Shown one piece after another: positions 1 through 8,536 of a stretch of DNA of 64,000 nt (the first letter of the stretch is position 1; each line of letters begins with the position of its first letter). Location: the NCBI GenBank assembly GCA_041394145.1, contig JAWKIW010000016.1, positions 61,475-125,474 of the forward strand. The letters run 5' to 3'. This DNA is from JAWKIW01 sp041394145. GTDB lineage: Bacteria > Actinomycetota > Acidimicrobiia > Acidimicrobiales > Acidimicrobilacustridaceae. The translations under genes were made by a program, and so were the position numbers. Below the pieces are notes generated by a model. That model was not told the DNA's origin, made no database searches, and saw nothing but the letters and a program-made list of their open reading frames with translations.

Positions 1-182
1 CTTCGGGTTCGGTCGCCACTACTGCCTCGGCGCGTCGCTGGCCCGGCTCGAGGCGAAGGTGGCCCTGGAGGAGCTCGTCGACGCCGTCGCCGACTACGAC
101 GTCGACGAGTCGGGGATCTCGCGTGCACTCGGTCAACGTCCGTGGCTTCGCCGCCCTGCCGACCTCGGTGCGGGCCCGTTGA
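1..182 (+). CDS. Cytochrome P450, C-terminal fragment (runs off the left edge, frameshifted)
   Basis: Only the last 60 or so residues are in the window. Frame 2 opens with FGFGRHYCLG, the heme-binding loop FxxGxxxCxG whose Cys is the axial heme ligand, followed by an L-helix (ASLARLEAK). P450s of this actinobacterial group end in an RVHSxNVRGF...LP segment. That segment is present, but in another frame: VHSVNVRGFAALPTSVRAR then TGA at 180-182. The two pieces join in frame if CGCG at 120-123 were CGCGCG, so a CG pair is probably missing. The substrate cannot be told from this fragment. The partner gene starts 20 bases downstream. Confidence 0.85.
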   Translation, partial: SGSVATTASARRWPGSRRRWPWRSSSTPSPTTTSTSRGSRVHSVNVRGFAALPTSVRAR

Positions 183-202
183 GCCCCGGGACGCCGTCCG
201 GC

Positions 203-1422
203 ATGACGCCGGCCCGGCTCGACCGACCGGCGCTGGCGACGTGGGTGCGCGAGCTGCTGATGGCAGGCCACCTCATCGACCGGGCCGGGATGCCGCAGCT
301 CATCGCCCGCTTCGGCGCCGAGCCGATGCGCGACATCGCCATCGACGAGTGGATGGGCGCCAGCCCCGTCTACACCCGACGCACCCAGCAGCTGCTCGGG
401 TTCGCCGGCGGCCGAGACGTCGAGACGATCTTCAAGGGCATGCAGCTCGACGTGGGGGCGCCGCCGCAGTTCCTCGACTTCCGCTACCGGGTGCACGACG
501 AGCGCCACGGCGAGTTCTGGCTCGACCACTGCGGCGCGCTGGCCGACGTCGAGCCGATGGGCGAGGAGTTCGTGGTGGCCATGTGCCACGACATCGAGGA
601 CCCGACCTTCCCGGCCACCGCCTGCGCCACCGACCCGCGGGCCAAGGTCGAGCCGATCCACCGTCCACCCCGGGTGCCGGCCGACCGCCACCCCCACTGC
701 CACTGGACCGTCACCATCGACGACGCCGACCCGGCGGCGCCCGAGCCGGCCTACGCGCTGCGGGTCGCCGCCACCCGGGCCGGCACGCTGCCCGTCACCC
801 CGGTCGACCCCGCCGGTGACGACGAGGGCGCCCGCCGCTACGACGGGGCGCTGCAGGCCGACCTCGACCTCGAGGCCTTCTCGGCGTCGACCTTGCGGGC
901 GCTGGGGGAGGAGGTGGCGCTGCAGGGCCAGCTCCTCGTCATCTCGTTCGGCTTCGCCGTGGCCGACCGCTACGGCCCGGAGGCCGCCGACGAGATCACC
1001 CGGCGCCAGCTCATGGGGGTGGGGCCATCGCCGCCGAGCGGCTGCGCACCGCCTTCGACCTGTCCGACGACCTCGACGGGGTCGCCGCCGTGCTCGACCT
1101 GCACCCGATGCTGCGGCCCCGCGCCTACGTCGACGCCTCCGTCGAGCGCGAGGCCGACCGGGTGGTGGTGCGCCTCGCCGACTGCCCGGCCCTGCACGAG
1201 GACGAGGCGCACCCGTGGCCGGCGCTGCTGGGTGGCCACGCCGAGGTGCTGGCCGCCGTGCTGTGGGGCGTGCACCCGGCGGTCGAGGTGGTCGAGCTCG
1301 ACGGGTCGGGACCAGGCGCCGCCTTCGCCGTGACCATCGGCGCCCACGCTCGTCCCGAGCCCGACGAGGTGGCGCTCACCCGCTTCAGCACCGGTGCCGC
1401 CTTCCGCTTCGAGGAGCGCTGA
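203..1422 (+). CDS. Conserved protein of unknown function, P450-linked, one frameshift
   Basis: I do not recognise a named family. The N-terminal part (about 270 residues) has an alpha-helical start, a WLDHCGALADVE...GEEF...MCHDIEDP segment and a His-rich HPHCHW stretch. This is loosely like the Cys/Asp pattern of L-2-amino-thiazoline-4-carboxylate hydrolase-type proteins, but too weak to name it. The frame breaks at the G runs around 1015-1024: adding one G restores AIAAERLRTAFDLSDDL and a continuous reading frame to the TGA at 1420-1422, giving about 406 residues. ATG 203 lies 20 bases after the P450 stop, so the two are probably one transcript. It may be a redox or substrate-handling partner of the P450 (inference). 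Confidence 0.6.
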
Positions 1423-1482
1423 GGGCCGGTCGCCGGGTGCGGCGATGGACGGCGCGACGACCAGGCGCCGGGCTCGGCCACC

Positions 1483-1488
1483 TACGCT
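1483..1488 (+). promoter_or_regulatory. Leaderless -10 box (TACGCT)
   Basis: TACGCT followed by seven bases and then ATG at 1496. There is no Shine-Dalgarno sequence, so the transcript would start at or next to the ATG. The same arrangement recurs at several other genes in the window. Confidence 0.5.
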
Positions 1489-1495
1489 TCGCCCC

Positions 1496-2140
1496 ATGCA
1501 TCCCACCAGACCAACGAAGAGGCGGGCACCTCGTCGTCCTGGAGCCGGGCTCGTCGCCGGGCTCGCCCTCGTCGCCCTCCTCACGGTGGTGTGGGGTGGC
1601 CCGGCCTGGGCCCACAGCCCGACCGGCGACATGACGGTCACCAAGGCCCAGCAGGTCGGCCCCGACCGGGTCGAGGTGCAGGTCGGCATCACGTACACCA
1701 ACGACTCCGACCTCGCCACCGAAGCCACCGTCACCGCCACCCTGACCGGGCCCGGCGGGGCGACCGTCGGGCCGGTGCCGCTCCCGCTCGTCGGGCCCAA
1801 CAGCTCCCTGTACGGCGCGGGGATCACCGTGCCGACCGCCGGCGACTGGGCGGTGCAGGTCACCTCGACCGAACCGGCGGCCTCGGCGACGGGCACCGTG
1901 TCGGTGGCGGCCCAGGCGGCGGCCACGTCGTCGGTCGCGCCCACCACGGTCGCCGGCTCGGCCGCGCCGACGACCGCGCCGGCCGCGTCCACGACCGCGC
2001 CGGCCGCGTCCACGACGTCGTCGTCGACGAGCAGCGACGGTGGCTCGTCCACCGGTGTGGTGGTCGCCCTGGTCCTCGCCGCCGTCGTCGTGGTGGGCGC
2101 CATCGGGTTCGTGCTCGTGCGGCGCAGCTCGTCGAGCTGA
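1496..2140 (+). CDS. Secreted, C-terminally membrane-anchored protein with an Ig-like/YtkA-type domain
   Basis: 214 residues. Residues 1-38 form a signal peptide: basic n-region (RPTKRRAPRR), hydrophobic core, cleavage near PAWA-HS. The mature protein begins with His and carries one beta-sandwich-like domain (about 40-135) of the kind seen in FixH/YtkA/CopC-like extracytoplasmic proteins. A Ser/Thr/Ala/Pro linker (about 138-185, with repeated TTAPAAS units) follows, then a transmembrane helix (VVVALVLAAVVVVGAIGFVLV) and a basic tail. The likely role is a cell-surface protein. Whether the N-terminal His binds copper is not shown by the sequence. The gene reads as leaderless. Confidence 0.6.
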   Translation: MHPTRPTKRRAPRRPGAGLVAGLALVALLTVVWGGPAWAHSPTGDMTVTKAQQVGPDRVEVQVGITYTNDSDLATEATVTATLTGPGGATVGPVPLPLVGPNSSLYGAGITVPTAGDWAVQVTSTEPAASATGTVSVAAQAAATSSVAPTTVAGSAAPTTAPAASTTAPAASTTSSSTSSDGGSSTGVVVALVLAAVVVVGAIGFVLVRRSSSS

Positions 2141-2191
2141 CGGCCGGTGCGGCAGGGCAGACGGCCCCGCCGCACCGACGACGAGCGGCGG

Positions 2192-2965
2192 TCAGCCGCC
2201 GAGGCCCGCGGCCAGGTCGATGAGGTAGAAGGCGGCGCCGGCGGGGTCGGCGACCGTGGCGAAGCGTCCGGCCGGGCTGTCCATGATCGGCATGAGCACG
2301 GCGCCACCGAGCTCGGGCACCCGGGCCGTGGCGGCGTCGACGTCGGCGACGGCGAAGTACACCATCCACATCGGTGGGGCCTCGGCGGGCATGCCGGGCG
2401 GCTTGGGCATCATGCCGGCGATGCCCCGTCCGTCGAGGTGGAGCTCGGTGTAGGGCATGTCGCCCTCCGCCGTGCGGGCCTCCCAGCCGAACAGGCCTCC
2501 GTAGAAGGCGGCGGATCCCTCGACATCGGTGGTGAGCAGCTCGCTCCAGCAGAAGGCCCCCGGCTCGTTCACGACCTCGCAGCCGATGTGGTCACCAGCC
2601 TGCCAGATGCTGAAGGCGGCGCCGGCGGGGTCGGCGAGCACGGCCATGCGCCCGAAGGTCATGACGTCCATGGGCTCGACCAGCACGGCGCCTCCGAGGT
2701 CGCGCGCCCGCGCGGTGGTGGCGTCGGCGTCGGCGACGGTGACGTAGCAGGTCCAGAACGGCGGCATGTCGGGGCTCTGCTGGGGGCCGAGGCCGGCGGC
2801 GGCCCGGCCGCGCAGCTGGCACATGCGGTAGCCGCCGGTCTCGGGCGCGCCGTCCTGCACGTCCCAGCCGAGCAGCCCGGCGTAGAAGGCGGCGGCGCCG
2901 TCGACGTCCGGCGTGCCGAGGTCGACCCACGACGGGGTCCCGGGTGCGTACGAGGTCATCTCCAT
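2192..2965 (-). CDS. Tandem VOC (glyoxalase/bleomycin-resistance fold) protein
   Basis: 257 residues, made of two vicinal-oxygen-chelate modules (about 8-125 and 130-255). Each opens with a W-V-D-L/CWSELLT strand and a DVxGAAAFYxGLxGW segment, and closes with FG/FA...xADPAGAAFxIW. This two-module form is common in actinobacteria and is annotated as glyoxalase-like or hydroxylase-like; the substrate is unknown. ATG at 2965 has the Shine-Dalgarno GGGAGGGA just upstream. It is divergent from the GH1 gene, with a 220-bp spacer between them. Confidence 0.85.
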   Translation of the reverse strand: MEMTSYAPGTPSWVDLGTPDVDGAAAFYAGLLGWDVQDGAPETGGYRMCQLRGRAAAGLGPQQSPDMPPFWTCYVTVADADATTARARDLGGAVLVEPMDVMTFGRMAVLADPAGAAFSIWQAGDHIGCEVVNEPGAFCWSELLTTDVEGSAAFYGGLFGWEARTAEGDMPYTELHLDGRGIAGMMPKPPGMPAEAPPMWMVYFAVADVDAATARVPELGGAVLMPIMDSPAGRFATVADPAGAAFYLIDLAAGLGG

Positions 2966-3185
2966 GGTCCCTCCCGACCGATGCGATGGCGGCGGCACGC
3001 AGCTCCCCACACGGACGGCGTCCGACCCGCGTCCCGCCCGCACCGTAGCGGTCGGTGACCCCGCCTGCCCGGGGGCGCGGCGACCGCTCCATCGACTGCG
3101 TCGGCCGCCGCGCGCCCCGCCGGGCCGGACCCGTTCCGGCATCGCCCCCGGACGCGTCGGCCGCCGCCCTGGTAGGAAGGCTGCC

Positions 3186-4532
3186 ATGTTGCGAGCGGAC
3201 TTCGGGGACGACTTCACGTGGGGCGTCGCGTCGGCGGCCTTCCAGATCGAGGGGGCGTGGGACGTCGACGGCAAGGCCCCGTCGGTGTGGGACGCCGCCG
3301 GCCACCGTGGCCGCATCGACGGCGGCCCGGTCGGTGACGACGCCATCGACTTCTTCCACCGCTACCCCGAGGACATCGCCCTGATCGACGAGCTCGGGTT
3401 CGGCGCCAACCGGCTGTCGATCAGCTGGCCCCGCGTGCTCGGCGACGGTCGGGGTCCCGTCAACCCCAAGGGGATCGACTTCTACCAGCGGGTGATCGAC
3501 GCCTGCCTCGAGCGGGGCATCGAGCCGTGGCTCACGGTGCACCACTGGGACCTGCCGCTGGCGCTGCACGAGCAGGGCGGCTGGGCCGACCGCTCGATCA
3601 TCGAGCCCTTCGCCCGTCTGGCCGAGGTGTGCGGCGACGCCTTCGGCGACCGGGTGAAGCACTGGATGGTCTTCAACGAGCCGGCCTCGGTCGCCGGCCA
3701 TCTGCTCATCGGCGGGTTCGGGCGCCGGGGCCTCTACCCGAAGCGGACCCTGCGCAGCGTGCACCACATGAACCTGGCCATCGCCGAGGCCGGTCGCCGC
3801 CTGCGGGAGGTGCTGCCCACCGGTGCGCAGATCGGCACCACGAACGTGATCATGCCGGTGCGCCCCTACCACCCCGTCGACGCCCGGACCCGGCGCCGCA
3901 AGGAGGCCATCGAAGCGCTGGCCAACGGGATCTTCCTGGACCCGGCGGGCGGCCGCGGCTACCCGTTCGCCGCGACGAGGGTGCTGAAGCTGCTCGAGCC
4001 CGCCGTGCTCGACGGCGACCTCGAAGCGGCGACGTTCCGCTTCGACTTCCTCGGCGTGCAGTACTACGGGCCGCTGGCCCTGGAGGGGCCGCGGCTGCCG
4101 GGCCTCGGAGCGCTGCCCACACCGACGCTGCGCGGGGCGGAGGTGCGACTGCGCTCCGACATCGGCGTGCCCGCCGACCCCGACGGCCTGTACGAGGTCC
4201 TGCGCACCTACGCCAGCCACCCGATCGCCGACCGCCTCGTCGTCACCGAGTCCGGGCTCGGCCTGCAGGACCGTCTGGTGGAGGGCAGGGTCCGCGACGA
4301 CGTGCGGATCTGGTACGTCCGCGAGCACCTGCGCGCCGTGCTGCGGGCCCGCCGGGAGGGCGTGCCGGTGGACGGGTTCTTCCACTGGTCCTACGCGGAC
4401 AACATCGAGTGGTTCTTCGGCCGCCGTCCCCGCTTCGGGCTGGTCTACGTCGACTACGACGACGACCACCGCCGGATACCCAAGGACTCGGCTCGCTGGT
4501 TCCAGCGCTTCCTCGCCGGCGACGAGGGCTGA
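3186..4532 (+). CDS. Glycoside hydrolase family 1 (beta-glucosidase/beta-galactosidase type)
   Basis: 448 residues, the normal length for a single-domain GH1 TIM barrel, with no signal peptide, so cytoplasmic. It starts FTWGVASAAFQIEGAW, the family N-terminal signature. The acid/base Glu is in FNEP (about residue 165) and the nucleophile Glu in VTESG (about residue 355); HHWDLP and the aglycone-side HWSYADNIEW are also present. The family hydrolyses beta-glucosides, beta-galactosides and related sugars by a retaining mechanism; the exact sugar cannot be read off. ATG 3186 is preceded by AGGAAGG. It ends against the convergent diguanylate cyclase, sharing a hairpin that contains both stop codons. 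Confidence 0.93.
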   Translation: MLRADFGDDFTWGVASAAFQIEGAWDVDGKAPSVWDAAGHRGRIDGGPVGDDAIDFFHRYPEDIALIDELGFGANRLSISWPRVLGDGRGPVNPKGIDFYQRVIDACLERGIEPWLTVHHWDLPLALHEQGGWADRSIIEPFARLAEVCGDAFGDRVKHWMVFNEPASVAGHLLIGGFGRRGLYPKRTLRSVHHMNLAIAEAGRRLREVLPTGAQIGTTNVIMPVRPYHPVDARTRRRKEAIEALANGIFLDPAGGRGYPFAATRVLKLLEPAVLDGDLEAATFRFDFLGVQYYGPLALEGPRLPGLGALPTPTLRGAEVRLRSDIGVPADPDGLYEVLRTYASHPIADRLVVTESGLGLQDRLVEGRVRDDVRIWYVREHLRAVLRARREGVPVDGFFHWSYADNIEWFFGRRPRFGLVYVDYDDDHRRIPKDSARWFQRFLAGDEG

Positions 4533-4556
4533 GCCGGGTCGCCCTGGACGGCTCAG
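4529..4556. terminator. Bidirectional hairpin between convergent genes
   Basis: CTGAGCC (4529-4535) and GGCTCAG (4550-4556) form a perfect 7-bp stem around a 14-base loop. The TGA of the GH1 gene and the stop of the GGDEF gene lie in the two arms. No T-run follows, as is usual in high-GC actinobacteria. Confidence 0.45.
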
Positions 4557-5467
4557 GTGGACTGCAGCGACGGTCGTCCGGCCGTGCGCCCCTGGCCGGT
4601 CGCCTTGGCCTCGAGCATGAGCAGGTCGGCGGCGCGCACCAACGACTCCACGTCGACGTCGCCGGCCACCGGTCCCGCCACCACACCGGCGCTGACGCGG
4701 ACCGGGAGCGGCTCGGCGTCCTCGAGTCGCCGGCGCACGCGGTCGACGACCTCCAGCGCCTCGTCGAAGCCCGTGGCGGGCAGCAGGAGGCAGAACTCGT
4801 CGCCGCCGACCCGGGCCGTCAGGTCAGAGGCCCGCAGGGTCCGACGGACGACGTCGGCCACGGCCACGAGCATCTCGTCGCCGGCTTCGTGCCCGTAGGT
4901 GTCGTTGCGGGCCTTCAGCCCGTCCACGTCCAGGTAGACCACCGCCAGCGGCTGCGCCTCGCGGGCGGCTCGCCGCAGCTCCGCCTCGGCCTGCTGGTAG
5001 AACCACCGGCGGTTCGACAGCTGGGTCAAGGGGTCCTTGGCCGCCAGGTCCTCGAGGGTGCTCATGGCCCTGCGCTCGGCGGAGGTGACGACGGCGACGA
5101 AGGCGTAGACGCCGAGTCGGAGCAGCTGGTTCGCCACGGCCACGGCGAGCGGGACCTCGCCGGGGTCGATCAGGGCGGTGACGAACCCGATCAGCGTGGC
5201 GAGCACCGAGATCGCCAGCGCCGCCTGCCGTCCCAGGTACCAGGCGGCGAGGGCCACCGGGATCAGGTAGAAGGTCGCCGACGCCAGGTACGGGCCAGTG
5301 ACCTGGTCCAGCACGCCCATGAGCAGCGTCAGGGCCACGACCACTGCGAAGGAGGCGCCTCGGGGCGGCCGCCGGTCGAGCCACCGCCGCGCCAGCGAGG
5401 GCGCGGCGCCGTCGGGCGTCGCCGTCACCCCATCGCTGCGCGCCGCATCGTCGTACGCCGCCGTCAT
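4553..5467 (-). CDS. Membrane-bound diguanylate cyclase (GGDEF)
   Basis: 304 residues. Residues about 40-125 hold four or five hydrophobic segments (AVVVALTLLMGVLDQV, FYLIPVALAAWYLG and others), a membrane sensor of no named family. A GGDEF domain follows (about 140-300): DPLTQLSNRR, YLDVDGLKARNDTYGHEAGDEML and the active loop GGDEF. RASD sits five residues before GGDEF, matching the RxxD product-inhibition site. It should make c-di-GMP from two GTP at the inner membrane. The start at 5467 has AAGGG close upstream. It is divergent from the CBS gene, with the 5529-5543 dyad between them. Confidence 0.88.
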   Translation of the reverse strand: MTAAYDDAARSDGVTATPDGAAPSLARRWLDRRPPRGASFAVVVALTLLMGVLDQVTGPYLASATFYLIPVALAAWYLGRQAALAISVLATLIGFVTALIDPGEVPLAVAVANQLLRLGVYAFVAVVTSAERRAMSTLEDLAAKDPLTQLSNRRWFYQQAEAELRRAAREAQPLAVVYLDVDGLKARNDTYGHEAGDEMLVAVADVVRRTLRASDLTARVGGDEFCLLLPATGFDEALEVVDRVRRRLEDAEPLPVRVSAGVVAGPVAGDVDVESLVRAADLLMLEAKATGQGRTAGRPSLQST

Positions 5468-5528
5468 CCCTTGGTAGATCGGCCGGAGCGCGCCGCAGAT
5501 GAGGCGGTGACGACGAGGGACCGCCCCG

Positions 5529-5543
5529 GGGACCTTCGGCACT
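5529..5543 (+). promoter_or_regulatory. Candidate DosR/DevR-like dyad
   Basis: GGGACCTTCGGCACT resembles the actinobacterial DosR-type palindrome (GGGAC...GTCCC), with one clean half-site. It lies 62 bp from the diguanylate cyclase start and 70 bp from the CBS start. A related sequence is at 10094-10108. Match by eye only. Confidence 0.35.
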
Positions 5544-5612
5544 TCCCCCGGCGGGCGTGCCTCATGACACTGAGGCCGTTCAGCGATCCGTCGACACCCA
5601 CCGGATGCGCCC

Positions 5613-6035
5613 ATGACCGACCCCGGCTTCACCACACCGGCCCGAGACCTGGTGACCCGTGACACCGTGTTCGTCGACCTCGACGACAGCCTGCGGGTGG
5701 CGGCTCGGCTGCTGTGGGAGCACGACGTCGGGCTGCTGGTCGTGGGCACGGCGGAGCGGGCGGAGGGGGTCCTGTCGGAGCGGGACGTGTCGGGAGCCGT
5801 CGCCGTGGGCCTCGACCTCGACGCCACCAGCGTCCGCGAGGCGATGGCCGACGCCGTCGTCACCGCCGCCGCCGCCGACCCGGCCTACGACCTCGCCCTG
5901 CAGATGCTCGACCGTGGGATCCGTCACCTGCCGGTCACCGACGACGGGCGGGTGGTGGGTGTGGTGTCGCTGCGCGACCTGATCCGGCCCCTCGTGGTCG
6001 GAGCCCTGACCTCCAAGCCATCGGAGGCATCGTGA
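5613..6035 (+). CDS. CBS-domain-pair protein (Hrp1/Rv2626c-like)
   Basis: 140 residues, consisting only of two CBS motifs (about 8-65 and 72-130): VFVDLDDSLRVAARLLWEHDVGLLVV...GVLSERDV, then AYDLALQMLDRGIRHLPVTDDGRVVGVVSLRDL. Stand-alone CBS pairs bind adenine nucleotides or NAD and act as energy sensors. Mycobacterial Hrp1 (Rv2626c) is of this size and belongs to the DosR dormancy regulon. Its stop overlaps the next start (GTGA at 6032-6035), so it is translationally coupled to the hibernation factor. Confidence 0.88.
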   Translation: MTDPGFTTPARDLVTRDTVFVDLDDSLRVAARLLWEHDVGLLVVGTAERAEGVLSERDVSGAVAVGLDLDATSVREAMADAVVTAAAADPAYDLALQMLDRGIRHLPVTDDGRVVGVVSLRDLIRPLVVGALTSKPSEAS

Positions 6036-6832
6036 CCATCACCGAACCAGAAGACATCACCATCACCGTCCACGGCAACCTGCCCGGTGGCGTCGTCGAC
6101 TACGCCCGGGACAAGGTCGCCCGGCTGATCGATCGCGTCGGCCAGCCGGTGCTGTACGCCGAGGTCGAGCTCGACCAGGCGCCGGATCCGGCCCGCGAGC
6201 GCCCCGCGATGGTCGAGGTCACCCTCGACGTGAACGGGCGCCCGGTGCGGGCGCACCTGGCCGCCGGTTCGATGTTCGAGGCGATCGACCTGCTGGAGGA
6301 CCGGCTGGCGAGCCGGCTGCGCCGTCACGAGCAGCGGGTGGGGCGCGCCGGTCGCGACCTGCACCGCACCGGTGAGCACGCCGCCGGGCAGTGGCGCCAC
6401 GGCGACCTGCCCGATCAGCGGCCGGAGTACTTCCCGCTGCCCTACGACGAGCGGGAGCTGGTGCGGACCAAGTCGTTCGCCCTCGCCCCGATGACGGTGG
6501 ACGAGGCCGCCTTCGACCTCGACCAGCTCGGGCACGACTTCTACCTGTTCCGCGAGCTGGCGACCGACGCCGACGCCGTCGTGGCCTACGACGAGCACGA
6601 CGGCGCCCTGGCCCTGCAGCTCCCCGAGGGGGTGGGCGCCGACCCCACCGACGGGGCGGCGGCCGCCTGCCGGCGCCTCCCACCGGCGCCGAGCCTCGCG
6701 CCGACCGAGGCCATCGAGCGGCTCGAGTCCAGCGGCGAGCGCTTCGTGTTCTTCACGGACCGGGCGACCGGTCGGGGTAGCGTGGTGTACCACCGCTACG
6801 ACGGCCACTGGGGGCTCATCACGGCAGGGTGA
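6032..6832 (+). CDS. Ribosome hibernation-promoting factor with two C-terminal domains (RafH-like)
   Basis: 266 residues. The N-terminal HPF/RaiA-type domain (about 1-100, starting ITVHGNLPGGVVDYARDKVARLI) is followed by a first S30AE C-terminal domain (about 145-205: RTKSFALAPMTVDEAAFDLDQL then GHDFYLFREL) and a second, shorter copy (about 215-266: PTEAIERLESSGERFVFFTD, GSVVYHRYDGHWGLI). Ordinary long HPFs have one such domain. Mycobacterial RafH (Rv0079/MSMEG_3935) has, to my knowledge, the same doubled tail. These proteins sit in the mRNA/tRNA channel of the 30S subunit and silence 70S ribosomes. GTG 6032 has CGGAGG five bases upstream and overlaps the CBS stop. Confidence 0.88.
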   Translation: MTITEPEDITITVHGNLPGGVVDYARDKVARLIDRVGQPVLYAEVELDQAPDPARERPAMVEVTLDVNGRPVRAHLAAGSMFEAIDLLEDRLASRLRRHEQRVGRAGRDLHRTGEHAAGQWRHGDLPDQRPEYFPLPYDERELVRTKSFALAPMTVDEAAFDLDQLGHDFYLFRELATDADAVVAYDEHDGALALQLPEGVGADPTDGAAAACRRLPPAPSLAPTEAIERLESSGERFVFFTDRATGRGSVVYHRYDGHWGLITAG

Positions 6833-6925
6833 GGGTGCTCGACCCCGCCCGTCTCACCTCGGTGGTGGCCGGGGAGGACCACCGCGACGCGTCGGGTCGG
6901 TGCCGCCGAGCGGGGAGGTGCACGG

Positions 6926-8002
6926 ATGGAGCGCGCGACCATCGAAGCCATCGCACGGCGGCGGGCCGACCCGGCCGTGACCGTCCTCGCCCCGGTGCCC
7001 CAACCGGTGGCGGCGCATCCCGAGGTCTCGCCGCGGCTGCGCGCCCTGGTGGACCGGGCGGTGGCCGCGGTCGCCGCGCAGCGGGGCGGCGAGGTGGCCG
7101 CCGCCGTCCGGGCCCAGCTCGACGCCGTCGATCTCGGGTTGCGCACCGGCGAGCACGCCCACGGCCTGGCCGTGCTGGCCAGCGCCGAGTCCTGCGAGGT
7201 GCTGCGGCTGCCGTTCGCCGTCGACGAGCAGGTCACGGTGAACCGGTCCTTCGCCACCCGTCAGCTGCTGACGGGCCTGGCCCGATCCCCGTGGTACCGG
7301 GTGCTGTCCATCGCCGGGCACCGGGCCCGCCTGCTGGAGGGGCAGGGCGGCCACCTGGTGGAGATCGCTGCCGGCGGGTTCCCGATCGACGTGGCGCCAC
7401 CCCACGAGTGGGACACCCCGCACAAGGACCAACCGATCCACGAGGAGGCCGAGCACGAGGAGCACCGCATCGTGCAGCGGGCCGTCGACGCCGCCCTTGG
7501 CGCCGCGGTCGACCGGGACCCGCTCCCGTTGGTGGTGGTCGCCGCCACCCGGGAGCTCGCCTACTTCGACGAGGTCACCACGCACGCCGCGCAGGTCGTC
7601 GGCCACGTCCGCGGCAGCTACGGCCGGGCCACGCCCGCCGAGCTCGCCGCCGCGGTGCAACCGGCGCTCGACGCGCACCTCGCCGCCCGCCGGGCCGAGG
7701 CGGTGGAGCGGCTGCGCCGGGCGCTGGGGGCGGGTCGGGCCGCGACCGGCCTGCCGGCGGTGGACGAGTCCGCCCGGGCCGGCCGGGGCCACGAGCTGGT
7801 CGTGGAGGAGGGCTTCTCCTTCCCGCGGCACTGGGTCGACGGCGTCGTGGGCGCCGCCACCGAGCCCGAACCGGTGCTCGAGCTCGACGACGTCGTCGAC
7901 GACGTGATCGAGGCCGTGCTCCTCGACGGCGGCGAGGTGTCGTTCGTGGACCCCGACGCCCTCGACGACGTCGGTCACATCGGGCTCGTGCTCCGGCACT
8001 AG
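6926..8002 (+). CDS. Balon-like eRF1-family ribosome hibernation factor (baeRF/Rv2629 family)
   Basis: 358 residues. The pattern fits bacterial archaeo-eukaryotic release factor homologues: an N-terminal alpha/beta domain with VTVNRSFATRQLL, then WYRVLSIAGHRARLLEGQ, a central PLPLVVVAATRELAYF Rossmann-like segment with HVRGSYGRATPAELAA, and a C-terminal domain ending DALDDVGHIGLVLRH. No GGQ peptide-release motif is visible, so it is not expected to terminate translation. Relatives (Balon of Psychrobacter, Rv2629 of M. tuberculosis) bind the vacant A site of resting ribosomes together with HPF. ATG 6926 follows GGGGAGGTG, a strong Shine-Dalgarno. The HPF gene is directly upstream and the archease gene directly downstream. 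Confidence 0.8.
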   Translation: MERATIEAIARRRADPAVTVLAPVPQPVAAHPEVSPRLRALVDRAVAAVAAQRGGEVAAAVRAQLDAVDLGLRTGEHAHGLAVLASAESCEVLRLPFAVDEQVTVNRSFATRQLLTGLARSPWYRVLSIAGHRARLLEGQGGHLVEIAAGGFPIDVAPPHEWDTPHKDQPIHEEAEHEEHRIVQRAVDAALGAAVDRDPLPLVVVAATRELAYFDEVTTHAAQVVGHVRGSYGRATPAELAAAVQPALDAHLAARRAEAVERLRRALGAGRAATGLPAVDESARAGRGHELVVEEGFSFPRHWVDGVVGAATEPEPVLELDDVVDDVIEAVLLDGGEVSFVDPDALDDVGHIGLVLRH

Positions 8003-8023
8003 CGCACCAGGGCGGCGCAGGCG

Positions 8024-8449
8024 TTGGCGGCCCAGGGCAGGGGGCACCGAGTGGTCCCCCACACCGCCGACCTGATCGTCGAGGCATGGGGCCCGACCGA
8101 GGTCGCCTGCCTCGAGGAGGCCGTGGCCGCGCTCGCCGAGGCCTTCGTCGAGCCGGCCCCCGGTGCGCCGCGGACCGTCGTGTCGGTCGACCTGCCTCCC
8201 GCCACCGCCGAGGAGCGGCTGGTGGCGGTGCTCGAGGAGGTCGTCTTCGTGACCGAGGTGCACGGCGTCGTGCCGGTGGCCGCCCGCCTGCGGGTCGCCG
8301 AGGACGGCCGGCTCACGGGCCGCTTCGACGTCGTCGCCGCCGACGACGTCGAGCTGGTGGGCGCGGTGCCCAAAGCCGTGGCCCGTCACGCCCTGGCGTT
8401 CGCTCCCGACGACGGCACGTGGCGGGCCCGCGCGGTGATCGACGTGTGA
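8024..8449 (+). CDS. Archease
   Basis: 141 residues from the TTG at 8024; a GTG at 8051 is an alternative that would remove nine residues of the likely first strand. It shows the archease signature near the N-terminus (HRVVPHTADLIVEAWG), a helix with LEEAVAALAEAFVEP, and the strands VSVDLPPATAEERLVAVLEEVVF. Archease activates the RNA ligase RtcB by helping histidine guanylylation and multiple turnover. It starts 21 bases after the Balon-like gene and faces rtcB end to end, like Rv2629-Rv2630-Rv2631 of M. tuberculosis except that rtcB is inverted here. Confidence 0.85.
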   Translation: MAAQGRGHRVVPHTADLIVEAWGPTEVACLEEAVAALAEAFVEPAPGAPRTVVSVDLPPATAEERLVAVLEEVVFVTEVHGVVPVAARLRVAEDGRLTGRFDVVAADDVELVGAVPKAVARHALAFAPDDGTWRARAVIDV

Positions 8450-8536
8450 CGGCCCGCACCACGATGGGCGCCGTCCGTCGGCGCGTGGCGTCCGGCGACG
8501 TCGGCGACCCGGTCGCGGTCGTCGACGGGTGCAGGA

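Noticed and set aside
142..819. Long Arg/Pro/Ala-rich open frames overlapping clear genes throughout, for example here
   Set aside because: At this GC content, alternate frames stay open by chance. They are RRPAAG-rich with no family motifs and overlap genes with clear signatures.
203..1422. True pseudogene of the P450 partner
   Set aside because: One missing G in a G run repairs the whole frame, and the same error type recurs in unrelated genes, so assembly error is likelier.
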